From JARRKC01 sp963723965 (GTDB lineage Bacteria; Acidobacteriota; UBA6911; RPQK01; JAPXNP01): 64,000 nt of DNA. How positions within the stretch are numbered: position 1 is the stretch's first letter; each line of letters opens with the position of its first letter. The translations under genes and the position numbers were made by a program. Under the pieces are notes generated by a model. The model worked only from the letters and a program-made list of their open reading frames with translations. It was not told the origin of the DNA and ran no database searches. The stretch lies in assembly GCA_963723965.1 (NCBI GenBank), contig CAVRSV010000006.1, positions 259,770 through 323,769 of the forward strand, read 5' to 3'. This document shows positions 33,951-43,347 of the stretch, piece by piece.

Positions 33951-34376
33951 TCAGAGTTCTCTGACCGCGGTCAGCTTCTCCATGGCGATCCGCTTGACCT
34001 CGGAGAGGGCGACCTTCCCGGTTCCCAGAAGAGGAATCGCGTCGACGGCCACGAACCGATCGGCACGGGGGATGAACGGGTTGGGCAGCCCCATTTCTTT
34101 CAACTTCGCGAGAATCTCCGGAATCCGCCCGGCCGGGCAGGTCTGCAGAACGATCAGGCTCTCGCCCTTTCGAGAATCCTGCGCCGCTGTAACGGCAAAG
34201 ACCAGCGAGTCGCCGCCGAAGGCCTCGTGCAGGGCTTCCTCCACCCGTCCGTGAGGCACCATCTCGCCGCCGATCTTTGAAAACCGCGACACCCGTTCGC
34301 TGATCCGAAGAAATCCATAGCCACATTCGGGGAGTGGATCCGCTATCCCAACGTCATGAGTATCCGAAGGAACCAT
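33951..34376 (-). pseudogene. C-terminal fragment of an AMP-dependent acyl-ACP/CoA ligase (Aas-like)
   Basis: The 141-residue frame begins near the adenylate-forming hinge (GYGFLRISERVSRFSKIGGE, then MVPHGRVEEAL) and ends IPLLGTGKVALSEVKRIA. This is the C-terminal subdomain of the 2-acyl-glycerophosphoethanolamine acyltransferase/acyl-ACP synthetase family. The large N-terminal adenylation domain and the acyltransferase domain are missing upstream, where the hydrolase gene begins. It is therefore a truncated remnant. Confidence 0.7.
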
Positions 34377-34397
34377 AGACGGAAGGACTTTGTGGCC

Positions 34398-35363
34398 TCA
34401 GCCAGAGACAGGCTGACCGATTTCTTTCAGTCCAGGATAGAGAAAAGGCTCCTCGACTTCGGCCAGGAAGTCGTGCACCGCTTTGGCCACCCGATCCGGA
34501 TGGACGATCGTGAGGTCATGTCCGGCGCCGCGGAGGATCTCTGTCTTCACCTGGGGCGCCACGCGGTTCAACCGGCGCACGGCCGCCTCGGCCGAGTAGA
34601 TCTTCTCGTGCTCGCCTACCAGGAACAGGGCGGGCACGCGGAAGTTCCGCCACTCCTCGCCGGTGAGTGCCGCCGGCCAGGGTGGGCGAGGCAGAGCGAA
34701 GAGATACGCTCCTGCACGCACCTCCGCCAGGGCGCCCTCGAGACGTTCGCGGCAGGCGTCGTCTCCTCGAAACGCGTCCGCGAACACCCAGCGAAGGGTT
34801 CGGTCGAGTGCGCCTTCGTTTCCGCCCGGCCTCGGGACGCAGAGGAGCATCGCGCGGACGAAGAAACCGAGGGAGGTTCGGAGCACGGTTCCGCCAGGCG
34901 CAATCAGTACGACGCTCCGGACGCGCTCCGGACAGCGCAGGGCAAAGTGGGCGGCAATCGCACCGCCCTGCGAAACACCCACCAGACTGGGCGGCTCCCT
35001 CAAAGTCAGCGCCGTCAAGACTTCGTCCAGCCAGTCGTCGTAGTCGGCCTGCTTCGAAATCGGTCGGCTGTTGACGCTGAAGCCGGCATCGCCAATGGTG
35101 TCCAGAGCGTAGGTGCGATGATGAGCCGACAAAGCCGCAATCGTGTCGATCCACATCAGGGAACTGGCTCGCGCGCCGGCGAGCAATATGAGGGGGGGAC
35201 CTGTCGCCGATCCGCTGATCCGAACGAAGGTCTGCCCGACGGGGGTGCTCAGCAGTCGCGTTTCAGATGGAACCGGCCATTGTCTGGCCCGCTCGCGGGC
35301 GTGGGCCTCAAACTCGGTCTTGGTTCGCTCGGACCGGAACGGATAGAAAGACTCTCTCTCCAT
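34398..35363 (-). CDS. Alpha/beta hydrolase
   Basis: 321 residues, with ATG 35363 preceded by GGGAGGGCAGC. The nucleophile Ser is in VGVSQGGA and the oxyanion region is LAGARASS. The catalytic His is in RGAGHDLTI. The acid would be in LFLVGEHEKIY, where Glu or Asp is usual. The substrate could be an ester or a meta-cleavage product; no pathway context fixes it. The residual ligase fragment downstream suggests an acyl-metabolism locus. Confidence 0.88.
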   Translation of the reverse strand: MERESFYPFRSERTKTEFEAHARERARQWPVPSETRLLSTPVGQTFVRISGSATGPPLILLAGARASSLMWIDTIAALSAHHRTYALDTIGDAGFSVNSRPISKQADYDDWLDEVLTALTLREPPSLVGVSQGGAIAAHFALRCPERVRSVVLIAPGGTVLRTSLGFFVRAMLLCVPRPGGNEGALDRTLRWVFADAFRGDDACRERLEGALAEVRAGAYLFALPRPPWPAALTGEEWRNFRVPALFLVGEHEKIYSAEAAVRRLNRVAPQVKTEILRGAGHDLTIVHPDRVAKAVHDFLAEVEEPFLYPGLKEIGQPVSG

Positions 35364-35643
35364 GCTGCCCTCCCATCGGTCGACCGATTATCAGTGAGTT
35401 AGACCCCCCGGTTCGATCAGTTGTTCCCTGCGGGAGGCGGTTGCCGGGGCGCGGGTGCCCCCTCCTCGAAACAGCGGCGCCCTCCCGTGTCTTCGACCTG
35501 CGAGTGGCCTGTTTGCAGCTCGTCTCATCCATCGACGAGTTTTCATCTTGATGAACATTACCGATGTTCGGATGTGACTCAACGGGTCAGATTCCGTAGC
35601 CTGAAGATCAGAGAACTGCCGTTGAAGGTGCAGATCGGAAACC
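35364..35643. other. Intergenic region between the hydrolase and the oxidoreductase
   Basis: About 280 bp without a supported gene. It lies upstream of the minus-strand hydrolase and presumably carries its promoter; I cannot point to specific boxes. Repeat copy C follows it. Confidence 0.35.
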
Positions 35644-35721
35644 GAAATAGGTGCCAGACCGGCTCCGGAATCATGTATTCACGGGCACTTACGAGCGAAT
35701 TACGTGCGTGTCACCTATTTC
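35644..35721 (-). repeat. Interspersed repeat, copy C (78 bp)
   Basis: On the minus strand it reads GAAATAGGTGACACGCACGT...GGTCTGGCACCTATTTC, the best-preserved copy with matching ends. Its first base overlaps the TAG stop of the Gfo/Idh/MocA gene, the same relation to its gene as copy A. Translated in a chance frame it gives the peptide ELRACHLF, also seen with small changes in D, E and G. Confidence 0.9.
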
Positions 35722-36803
35722 TAGAGCGAGAGTCCGGCGGAGCGGAAGATCTGGTCGATGTAGCGCATGTCGCGAAGGCCTTCTTCGCCCGGCGTCTTCG
35801 GCTCCAGCCCGTTCTGGACGCAGTGGGAGAAGTGCTCCGCCTCGGCCTGGAACTGGTAGGGATCACGGGCGGGGTTGGGTTCGTCCAGATGCGTGCCGTA
35901 GAACTGGCCGCGCAGGTGGAGCCCCTCGTAGACGAAAGCGGGCGCGGCTTCGAGCCATCCCTTCGATCCATGCACGCGAAACATCCCTTCCATCGCTCCA
36001 CCGTAGGTCGTGTTGCACGCGGCCACGATGCCCGAGGGGAACTTCATGGTCCAGGAAACGTTCTCTTCCACCTCGTTAAAGCGGCCGTCGTGATCGATGA
36101 CCGAAGCAAAGGCCTTGATCCCCTCCGGCTCCTCACCAGTAAGATAGCGGCAGGCATTCAGACAATAGATGCCCACATCCAGCAGCGGGCCGCCGCCGGC
36201 CATCTTCTTGTCGAGACGCCACTGGCCCGGGCCGATGTTGAAGCCGAAGGCGCTTTCAATCGCCTGCACCTGACCCAACGCTCCGTCCCGGATGAGCCCG
36301 ACGGCCTTGAGGTTGGTCGGCTCGTACTGGCAGCGATAGGCGATCATCAGTTTCACGTTGGCCTTCTTGCAGGCCGAGATCATCGCCTCGGCATCGGCGA
36401 CACTCGTGCTCATCGGCTTTTCGCACAGGACGTGCTTGCCGGCCTTTGCCGAGCGAATGGTGTACTCGGCATGCATGGAGTTGGGCAAAGCCACGTAGAC
36501 GGCATCGACATTCGCGTTCCCCGCGATGCGGTCGAAGTCCTCATAGCTGTAGATGGCGTCTTCCGGGACACCCTGCTCGGCGGCGATTCGCAGGGCCTTA
36601 TCGCGATGGCCACTGACCAGCGCCACGACGCGCGAGTTAGAGCTGTTCCGCACTCCCGCCATGAAGTGTTCGGCGATGCGACCCAGGCCGATGATGGCAT
36701 AGCCGGTCTTGTTCCCACCGGTCTGTGCCACGAGGGAGCGGGTGAATGGGGCGGCCAAGCCGAGGGCGCCCAGCTTGGCGAAGTCTCTTCGAGTCAAATT
36801 CAT
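35721..36803 (-). CDS. Tat-exported Gfo/Idh/MocA family oxidoreductase
   Basis: 360 residues, with ATG 36803 preceded by GGGAGGGTCC. The N-terminus LTRRDFAKLGALGLAAP is a Tat signal. The Rossmann fold begins YAIIGLGRIAEHF, and the Lys of CEKPMS is the usual catalytic region. The C-terminal domain contains GGPLLDVGIYCLNACRYL. The enzyme is an NAD(P)-dependent glucose-fructose-oxidoreductase-like dehydrogenase of sugars or inositols. Export suggests a tightly bound cofactor, as in GFOR. Confidence 0.94.
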   Translation of the reverse strand: MNLTRRDFAKLGALGLAAPFTRSLVAQTGGNKTGYAIIGLGRIAEHFMAGVRNSSNSRVVALVSGHRDKALRIAAEQGVPEDAIYSYEDFDRIAGNANVDAVYVALPNSMHAEYTIRSAKAGKHVLCEKPMSTSVADAEAMISACKKANVKLMIAYRCQYEPTNLKAVGLIRDGALGQVQAIESAFGFNIGPGQWRLDKKMAGGGPLLDVGIYCLNACRYLTGEEPEGIKAFASVIDHDGRFNEVEENVSWTMKFPSGIVAACNTTYGGAMEGMFRVHGSKGWLEAAPAFVYEGLHLRGQFYGTHLDEPNPARDPYQFQAEAEHFSHCVQNGLEPKTPGEEGLRDMRYIDQIFRSAGLSL

Positions 36804-37182
36804 GAAAACGGACCCTCCCTTTCGATGGACGCGTTGGAACGCTCAGGCGGTTTGGGGTCTCGCCAGTCTGGCAGACCCAGGGTTTCAGGCGAGCGGACGC
36901 GCCGTTGCCCCCATCATACCGGAACCGGCGGCTCTTTCCGCGCACACTGTGGGGGTCGTGTTTTCGATCAGCGCCTCGGAGTCTCCGGCTGAACGGGAAT
37001 TGGATTCTATAGTACAAGGATGATTCCACGCAGGGCGGGCGCACTGGCTGAGAACCGGCGGGCGTCCAGCCCGGCCGTGGGTCGGAAGGAGCCGAGAGGG
37101 CTTCGTCATCGAGCAGGTCCCGGGCATCACTGCGGCAGCGGGCTTGCACTTCGACGCTTACGGGTTGCGAACCAGCGACGGC
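36804..37182. other. Intergenic region upstream of the oxidoreductase
   Basis: 379 bp, likely containing the promoter of the minus-strand oxidoreductase. I see no ORF, repeat or RNA I can support. Confidence 0.35.
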
Positions 37183-37959
37183 TCACCTCCTCGCGAACAG
37201 GTTGATGCGGCGGAAAGTCTCGAAGCACCGACCGTCGTCCTGGCGGGTCGTATTAATCATGTCCTCGACCACGTGGTCCCTGAAGCGAGCGCGGTCAGAT
37301 TCCGGGAGGAAGGACAGGAACGGCACCAGGCTCGGCTGATCGATCCATGCAGTGAGAGCTTCTGTACTCGGAAAGAAGCGATCCGCGTTTTCTCCCCACA
37401 CCCTGATTTCCGTGAGTTCGCTCGCTTCCGCCAGACGAGAGTATTCGTCGAGCGAAGGCATGTACCAGGGCCAGGAAAAATCGGCAAACGCCGCCTTGAA
37501 CGTATCCGACTGCATGGCCTTGCGAACGACTTTGAAGAAGTGCGCGCAGTTCCCTTCACCGGCAAAGTTGAAGCGGAGGATCCCCTCATTCCTGAGTGCC
37601 GCCCGAACGTTCTTCAGAAGGCGCCGGTGGTCCTTCACCCAATGCAGGGTGGCGTTCGAATAGACGACATCGAACTCTTCGACGAACTCCAGGGCGTTGA
37701 TGTCCATCAGGATGAACCGCAGGTTGTGCGTTTCTTTGGGCCTGGCGACCTCGATCATCCCACGGGATGCATCGATCCCGACGACCCGGCCGCCGGGAAC
37801 GAGCTCGGCCATCCTCGCCGTGTTGGTTCCGTCACCACAGCCGAGGTCCAGGATGTGTTCGTCGCCTTTCAGTGACAGCTCGGAGATGAGTCTGGCGCCC
37901 CACTCCCTTTGGTGGGCCGATGCTTTCTCGTATTTCTTTCCGTCGAATTCGTGGGCCAT
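37183..37959 (-). CDS. Class I SAM-dependent methyltransferase
   Basis: 258 residues; ATG 37959 follows GAAGAGGTC. Motif I is ILDLGCGDGTNTARMAEL with the following VVGIDASRGMIEVA, and post-I LEFVEEFDVVYSNATLHW. The overall pattern resembles trans-aconitate methyltransferase-like enzymes. The substrate is uncertain. It is next to a VapBC pair and not obviously functionally linked. Confidence 0.9.
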   Translation of the reverse strand: MAHEFDGKKYEKASAHQREWGARLISELSLKGDEHILDLGCGDGTNTARMAELVPGGRVVGIDASRGMIEVARPKETHNLRFILMDINALEFVEEFDVVYSNATLHWVKDHRRLLKNVRAALRNEGILRFNFAGEGNCAHFFKVVRKAMQSDTFKAAFADFSWPWYMPSLDEYSRLAEASELTEIRVWGENADRFFPSTEALTAWIDQPSLVPFLSFLPESDRARFRDHVVEDMINTTRQDDGRCFETFRRINLFARR

Positions 37960-37973
37960 GACCTCTTCCCGAT

Positions 37974-38357
37974 TTACCCGAGTGTCAGCAATTTTAGACC
38001 GGCGTGGGCCGCGAAGTGACGGAAATCGGAGTCACGCGTGATGAGCGGCACCCCATAGTCGAGACAGGATTGAGCAATCAGCGTATCGGCCAGCCGAGCC
38101 CTGAGGCGCTTCGAAAGAACTCTTCGGCGGGTCGCCGCCGCCCGTTCCCAAAAGCCCGAATCGGCCTCCAAAACCGGGATTTCCCGGACCAGCTGTGCGA
38201 CCGACTGTTCCAGCCCGGGGAGACTCAGGGCTTCGGTCAGTACCACCGGCGGAAGAAAGGCCTGCTGCAGCCGGAAGGCGTCGTCGACCCATTCGACATC
38301 GGCCCCCTCGTCTCCCTTGAGATAGGCGATCAATGAACTGGTGTCGATGGCGATCAT
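37974..38357 (-). CDS. VapC-family PIN-domain toxin
   Basis: 127 residues. The PIN ribonuclease acidic residues are visible: Asp5 (AIDTSS), Glu in LTEAL, Asp in ARLADTLIAQ and Asp in TRDSDF. It begins at ATG 38357, overlapping the antitoxin stop by 4 bp (ATGA), the typical VapBC arrangement. The toxin cleaves RNA when the antitoxin is lost. The pair may act in phage defence or persistence; neither can be shown here. Confidence 0.9.
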   Translation of the reverse strand: MIAIDTSSLIAYLKGDEGADVEWVDDAFRLQQAFLPPVVLTEALSLPGLEQSVAQLVREIPVLEADSGFWERAAATRRRVLSKRLRARLADTLIAQSCLDYGVPLITRDSDFRHFAAHAGLKLLTLG

Positions 38358-38560
38358 TGCCGGTCCTCGCGGAGCTCGTCCATGTCGACATTCAGCGTGA
38401 CCTTGCCCCGGAGTTCGCGCAGACGCTGGAATGTCTGCCCGGCTGCCACCAGCTTGAGGCCTTGCCGCACTGTCGCGGAGATGCCTTGGCCGGTCTGCTT
38501 TCTGGCTTTACGCAGCAATTCCTCAGGCACATGGACGGTGATCTTCTTGTCGGTCTCCAT
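38354..38560 (-). CDS. VapB-type antitoxin (ribbon-helix-helix-like)
   Basis: I choose ATG 38560 (METDKKITVHVPEELLRKAR), giving 68 residues, because this is a typical RHH antitoxin N-terminus. The frame continues 28 codons upstream to 38644. The C-terminal VTLNVDMDELREDRQ is the toxin-binding tail. The stop overlaps the toxin start. Confidence 0.8.
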   Translation of the reverse strand: METDKKITVHVPEELLRKARKQTGQGISATVRQGLKLVAAGQTFQRLRELRGKVTLNVDMDELREDRQ

Positions 38561-38640
38561 ATCTCGACAATGCCATAAGCGATGCTGTAATTCAATATGG
38601 CGTTTCAGACTCTTCGACTCACTTCTGAAAGCCCGGCGTG

Positions 38641-39210
38641 TCACCGATCTCGGGCGGACTGTCGCTCGAGGAGCATCTGGACTCGACTGCGGTTGTACCT
38701 TTGCAGGAAGATCGGATAGAGGTTGATGATGACGTTGAAGACGCCCAGCCAGAGGAAGAAGCGCGAATCCCGCAGAAGTCCGAAAAGGGCCGCCAGTACC
38801 AGATTGACCAGAAATCCCAGGACATGGACCTCTTCTGCGTTCCTCATCTGAGCGTCGAGCCTCTGAAGTTCCAACCGCGAACGACTTCCAAGCTGAATCC
38901 GCCGTGTTGTGGCGGGAACGGGGTATCGCTCGATGATGCGCTTGAAGTATCTCACTCCAAGTCCCGGATAGAGCGCAGTCGAGGATTCAAGCCGACGAAG
39001 CCGGAAGTATCCCGGTCCCAGGTGCCGGCCGGAGATGTGAAGGAGCAGCAGCAGAAACAGGATCGTCACGCCGGTCAGGCCGAGAGAATCGACGACGACC
39101 CCCAACAGATGTCGATTCGACTCATTGTGGAGGTAGAGAAGGATCAGGAAGCCGTACCCCAGAAAAGCAGATGCGCCCAGGAGGACTCTGAGGACGATTC
39201 TATCGTTCAC
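38641..39210 (-). CDS. Membrane protein, possibly glycosyl-diaponeurosporenoate acyltransferase-like
   Basis: 189 residues, with about four predicted helices. GVRYFKRIIERYPVPATTRRI and the C-terminal IFLQRYNRSRVQMLLE resemble the GxRYFK...LQRYNRxRL pattern of the CrtO-like acyltransferase family. The match is weak. It precedes the sugar ABC operon in divergent orientation. Confidence 0.6.
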   Translation of the reverse strand: MNDRIVLRVLLGASAFLGYGFLILLYLHNESNRHLLGVVVDSLGLTGVTILFLLLLLHISGRHLGPGYFRLRRLESSTALYPGLGVRYFKRIIERYPVPATTRRIQLGSRSRLELQRLDAQMRNAEEVHVLGFLVNLVLAALFGLLRDSRFFLWLGVFNVIINLYPIFLQRYNRSRVQMLLERQSARDR

Positions 39211-39390
39211 GGCCCCTCCATCGTATTCATGTGGCCTGGCAACGGCAACGTCGAGACTTGCGGAGCCGGGCAGGATAGAATCGGGGCGGATGCGGGGCGG
39301 GGCAGCAATACGGGGAGTCGCTCGGGCAGCTGCAGGGGAGACCGGTCAGCTCGTCTGAGGGAGACCGCCACAGAAACCCAACGCCAGGCA

Positions 39391-40893
39391 ATGGAGATCC
39401 CGACAAACAGCACTCCGATCCTCGAGATGTGGGGGATGTGCAAGCGCTTTCCCGGCGTCGATGCGTTGCGCGGTGTCGATCTGGATCTGTACGCCGGGGA
39501 GTGTTTGGCCCTCTGCGGGGAGAACGGCGCCGGCAAGAGCACCCTGATCAAGCTTCTCGGGGGTGCCTTCACCGCCGATGCCGGAGTGATCCGTCTCTTC
39601 GGCTCGCCCGTCGAGATTCGATCCCCGGCCGCCGCCCAGCGGATGGGCATCTCCATCATCTACCAGGAATTCAATCTCATCCCGGAGCTGACGGCGAGGG
39701 AGAACATCTTCCTGGGGCGAGAGGAAGGCCGTCTCGGATTTCCGAATCGCCAAAGGGAGTCGACCCAGGCCCGGGTGCTCTTCGACCGAATCGGGCTGAC
39801 CATCGATCCTGAGAGTCGCTGTTCCGAGCTGAACGTCGCCGAGCAACAGGCCGTCGAGATCGCCAAGGCGCTGAGCTGGGAGGCACGGGTCCTCGTCATG
39901 GACGAACCTTCAGCCACGCTGACCGAGCCCGAAACCCGGCGCCTTTTCCAGATCATCAGCGAACTCAAGTCGCAGGGCATCGGTGTGATCTACATCAGCC
40001 ACCGTCTGGAAGAGATTTTCGAAGTGGCGGAGCGGGTCATGGTCCTTCGGGACGGACATCGTGTGGCGCTGCGGCCCACCACCGACGTGAGCCGCGAGGA
40101 GTTGATCCGCCTCATGGTGGGAAGGTCACTCGAAAGCGAGTTTCCCCGCCGCAACTTTCGTCCGGGGGTAGAGGTCCTGCGTGTCGAGCGTCTGAGGCGG
40201 GGACGTTGGGTCCGGGACGTTACGTTCAGCGTCCGCGAAAGCGAGGTGTTGGGACTGGCCGGACTTGTCGGGGCGGGCAGGACTGACACGGTCCGGCTCA
40301 TTTTCGGAGCGGATCGCCGCGAAGGCGGATCCATCCGGATCGACGGGAGCGTCCGGCGCATCGAGAGCCCCCGCGATGCCATTCGCAACGGTATCTGCCT
40401 GCTAACCGAGGACCGCAAGTCCCAGGGGCTGGTGCTCGAACATTCGGCTCGCGAGAACTTCGGACTCCCCAACCTCGATCGCTTCTCCTCTCGTCTATTC
40501 ATCGACGGCGACCGTGAGAAGCAGTCCTTTGCCCAGTTCGCCGGAACCCTCAGAATCCAGCTCCACAGTGCCGAACAGCCGGTCGGCACCCTGTCCGGGG
40601 GGAACCAGCAGAAGGTCGTCCTGGCAAAATGGCTGGCCCGCGATTCCCGCGTCGTCATTTTCGACGAGCCGACGCGGGGGATCGACGTCGCGGCGAAGTA
40701 CGAGATCTATCAGCTGATCAACGAATTGGCCTCGCAGGGCAAAGCCATCATCATGATCAGCAGCGAGCTGCCCGAGATCCTCGGGATGAGCGACCGCATC
40801 ATCGTCATGCACCAGGGAGAGGTCAGGGCCGAGTTTACGGACGTGGGAGAAGCCAATCAGGAACAGATCCTGTCCGCCATGGTGGTGGATTGA
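39391..40893 (+). CDS. Sugar ABC transporter ATP-binding protein (RbsA/MglA type, duplicated)
   Basis: 500 residues from ATG 39391; the open frame extends far upstream but only this start gives the family N-terminus. The first cassette has Walker A GENGAGKST, the altered signature LNVAEQQAVEIAKAL and Walker B VLVMDEPSATL. The second has the altered Walker A GLVGAGRTD, signature LSGGNQQKVVLAKWL and Walker B VVIFDEPTRGID. This double layout is standard for ribose/galactose-type (CUT2) importers, where one polypeptide provides both ATPase halves. It is followed by the permease and binding protein, making a complete importer. Confidence 0.95.
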   Translation: MEIPTNSTPILEMWGMCKRFPGVDALRGVDLDLYAGECLALCGENGAGKSTLIKLLGGAFTADAGVIRLFGSPVEIRSPAAAQRMGISIIYQEFNLIPELTARENIFLGREEGRLGFPNRQRESTQARVLFDRIGLTIDPESRCSELNVAEQQAVEIAKALSWEARVLVMDEPSATLTEPETRRLFQIISELKSQGIGVIYISHRLEEIFEVAERVMVLRDGHRVALRPTTDVSREELIRLMVGRSLESEFPRRNFRPGVEVLRVERLRRGRWVRDVTFSVRESEVLGLAGLVGAGRTDTVRLIFGADRREGGSIRIDGSVRRIESPRDAIRNGICLLTEDRKSQGLVLEHSARENFGLPNLDRFSSRLFIDGDREKQSFAQFAGTLRIQLHSAEQPVGTLSGGNQQKVVLAKWLARDSRVVIFDEPTRGIDVAAKYEIYQLINELASQGKAIIMISSELPEILGMSDRIIVMHQGEVRAEFTDVGEANQEQILSAMVVD

Positions 40894-40962
40894 AGGTGGA
40901 GGCGGCACTGAGCCAGACTCCATGGTTCCGAATGATCGTCCGTTTGGAGTCGCCAGGAAACC

Positions 40963-42324
40963 ATGCCTGACACCAGAGATCTGATGAGGAAGTTCCTGAG
41001 TGACTACGGAATGCTGGCCGTCCTGCTGCTTCTGTGCCTCTTTTTCAGCCTCCTGACGCTCAAGCCGCAGCAACCTCAGGGAGAGGCTGCCGCGGAGCAG
41101 CTCTCAGAGGGAGTCCAGGAGAAGGCCTCGGCGGGAGAACTGGTACTCGTCGTGGCAGGCTCGCAGCAGGCATCCCAGGAGACGGCTCAAATGGTCTCCA
41201 GAATGCTGCGGGAGCGGTCATTCAGCCGGGTGAGGGAGATCGTGGGAACGCCCCGTGACCTGCGCGTCGTCCTGGATCAACTGCGTGAGCGGGGAGAAGG
41301 GCCGGCGGCCATCGCCATCACCTCGGACGCGGTGGAATGGCGGGTCTGGGAGATCCTGCCGGAAGCCTATCCGCAATTCGGTCAGGTGGCGCTGATCACT
41401 CCTACCGTTTACTACTGGCCCGACTTTCTCAAGCTCTCCAATCTGCTCGCGGTCGTCGATCGGATCGTAGTCATTGCCATCATCGCCATCGGCATGACCA
41501 TGGTCATCGTGACGGCGGGAATCGATCTCTCCGTTGGCAGTCTGATCGCCCTGTCGGGCGTCATCGGCACGCTGGTCATGAAGCAGTTGGGAGGCCTGGA
41601 CGCGCCGGCGTGGACGGTGGCGGTGGGATTTCTGGTGGGCATCGTGAGCTGCGGGCTTCTGGGAGCGTTCGGTGGGTTCCTGGTCGCACGTTTCAAGGTC
41701 GCTCCCTTCATTACGACTCTGGCACTGATGATGGTTGCCCGAGGACTGGCGTTCTCCATCACGGGAGGCTTCTCGGTGTACCAGGTGCCGGAAGCTCTCC
41801 CCTGGCTGGGACAGGGCCGGAGCCTGGGCATTCCAAATACTGTGATCCTGCTCGTGGTGCTCTATGTCGTTGCGCACGTCTTCATGTCGCGCACCATACT
41901 GGGCCGCTACATTTATGCTGTGGGCGGAAACGTCGAAGCGGCGCGGCTCTCCGGGGTTCCGGTGGCAGCAGTGATCGTTCTCGTCTACGTCGTCAGCGCG
42001 GTCGCAGCCGGCGTGGGCGGCTGCATCCAGGCGTCGCAGCTCAACGCCGGCACGCCCAATGCCGGGCTGATGTACGAGCTGTACGTCATCGCAGCGGTCG
42101 TCGTCGGAGGGACCAGCCTGTCGGGAGGTTCCGGGACGATCTTCGGCACCCTGATCGGGGCGTTCATCATCTCGGTCGTGCAGAATGGTATGAACCTGCT
42201 GGGCATCGAGAGCTATACCCAGAATGTCGTGCTGGGTCTGGTCATTCTCGCCGCGGTTCTGCTGGATAAACTACGGGGCGGCGCGCCGCTGGCGTTCCTG
42301 ACCGGAAGGGGTCCGGCTCGGTGA
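40963..42324 (+). CDS. Sugar ABC transporter permease (RbsC type) with extracytoplasmic insertion
   Basis: 453 residues, about 130 more than typical RbsC. Residues 150-450 contain the CUT2 permease core: MTMVIVTAGIDLSVGSLIAL, then VARFKVAPFITTLALMM and GGTSLSGGSGTIFGTLIGA. The first helix (16-34) is followed by a soluble insertion of about 110 residues (35-148) before the second helix, containing ELVLVVAGSQQASQETAQMV and AAIAITSD. The insertion probably sits on the outside, where it could contact the binding protein. The start is ATG 40963; the gap to the ATPase gene is about 70 bp. Confidence 0.93.
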   Translation: MPDTRDLMRKFLSDYGMLAVLLLLCLFFSLLTLKPQQPQGEAAAEQLSEGVQEKASAGELVLVVAGSQQASQETAQMVSRMLRERSFSRVREIVGTPRDLRVVLDQLRERGEGPAAIAITSDAVEWRVWEILPEAYPQFGQVALITPTVYYWPDFLKLSNLLAVVDRIVVIAIIAIGMTMVIVTAGIDLSVGSLIALSGVIGTLVMKQLGGLDAPAWTVAVGFLVGIVSCGLLGAFGGFLVARFKVAPFITTLALMMVARGLAFSITGGFSVYQVPEALPWLGQGRSLGIPNTVILLVVLYVVAHVFMSRTILGRYIYAVGGNVEAARLSGVPVAAVIVLVYVVSAVAAGVGGCIQASQLNAGTPNAGLMYELYVIAAVVVGGTSLSGGSGTIFGTLIGAFIISVVQNGMNLLGIESYTQNVVLGLVILAAVLLDKLRGGAPLAFLTGRGPAR

Positions 42325-42359
42325 AGTCACTTCCGCAGAGAGGGAAAAAGGAGTCTTCG

Positions 42360-43337
42360 ATGGTTCGACTCAGGATGAGAAAGGGTCTGGCATGTTGGTT
42401 TCTGGCCGGGGCGTGTGCGGTGATGTTCGCGGGGTGCGGCGGCAGCGGCGAGAAAACGGCCATTCGAGGCCGGATCGGCATGACCTGCATGGATCTGACC
42501 AACCCGTACTTCAAGCTCATTGCCAACGTCATGCAGGAGGAGGCGAGCAAGCAGGGATACGAAGTCGTCGCCCTCGACGGGAACAACGACGCGGCCAAAC
42601 AGAACAACCAGATGTCGGACTTCGTCGCCCAGAAGTACTCGGCCATCTTCCTGAACCCGGCGGACTCGAGAGCCGCTGCCGAGGGCGTCAAGAAGGCGCA
42701 TGCCGCCGGGATCCCCGTCTTTACCTTCGACGTCCAACTGGCCGACGAGGATGCCAAAGCCCTGGTGGTCTCACATATTGGAAGTGACAACTACCAGGGA
42801 GGACAACTGGCCGGCGAGAGCATGATGGAGGTCACCGGCGACCACGGCAAGATCGCCATCCTTTCCTACCCCGAGATCATGTCGTGCATCCTTCGGGTTC
42901 AGGGCTTCCGAGACTACCTCCGGGAGCACGACAGCCAACTGGAAATCGTCACGGAGCTGTCCGGCAAGGGGAACCGCGACGACGGTTACGCAACCACCAC
43001 CGACATTCTGCAGGCCCATCCCGATATCGTAGCGATCTTCGGTGTGAACGACCCGTCGGCGCTCGGGGCCTACGCGGCCGTCGTGAAGGCGGGCCGGCAA
43101 AGCGACATCACCGTGATCGGCTTCGACGCTTCTCCCGCCGGCAAACAGGCCGTTTTCGAGAAGAAGCTGTACGATTCGCCGCAGCAGTTCCCCAGGAAGA
43201 TGGCCGTCGGCACGGTCGACGCCTTCATCAAGTATCTGGAGGGTGAAGAGCTCCCGAAGACCACGTTCATCCCCTGTGCCCACTACCGCTACGCGGACTC
43301 CGTCAACGACGCGTCCCGGGTCAACGAGCAGTGGTAA
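42360..43337 (+). CDS. Sugar ABC transporter substrate-binding lipoprotein (RbsB type)
   Basis: 325 residues from ATG 42360, preceded by AAAAGGAG. The lipobox VMFAGC puts the lipid-anchored Cys at residue 26. The fold is that of periplasmic-binding-protein-4: GRIGMTCMDLTNPYFKLIA, then VVALDGNNDAAKQNN, FLNPADSRAAAEG, IFGVNDPSALGAYA and TVIGFDASPAGKQAV. It captures a monosaccharide or related compound for the ABC importer encoded just upstream. The exact sugar cannot be read from sequence. Confidence 0.95.
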   Translation: MVRLRMRKGLACWFLAGACAVMFAGCGGSGEKTAIRGRIGMTCMDLTNPYFKLIANVMQEEASKQGYEVVALDGNNDAAKQNNQMSDFVAQKYSAIFLNPADSRAAAEGVKKAHAAGIPVFTFDVQLADEDAKALVVSHIGSDNYQGGQLAGESMMEVTGDHGKIAILSYPEIMSCILRVQGFRDYLREHDSQLEIVTELSGKGNRDDGYATTTDILQAHPDIVAIFGVNDPSALGAYAAVVKAGRQSDITVIGFDASPAGKQAVFEKKLYDSPQQFPRKMAVGTVDAFIKYLEGEELPKTTFIPCAHYRYADSVNDASRVNEQW

Positions 43338-43347
43338 TTGTTCGACT

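Noticed and set aside
38561..38644. N-terminal extension of the VapB antitoxin
   Set aside because: The first 28 codons do not resemble any antitoxin; the METDKK start fits the family.
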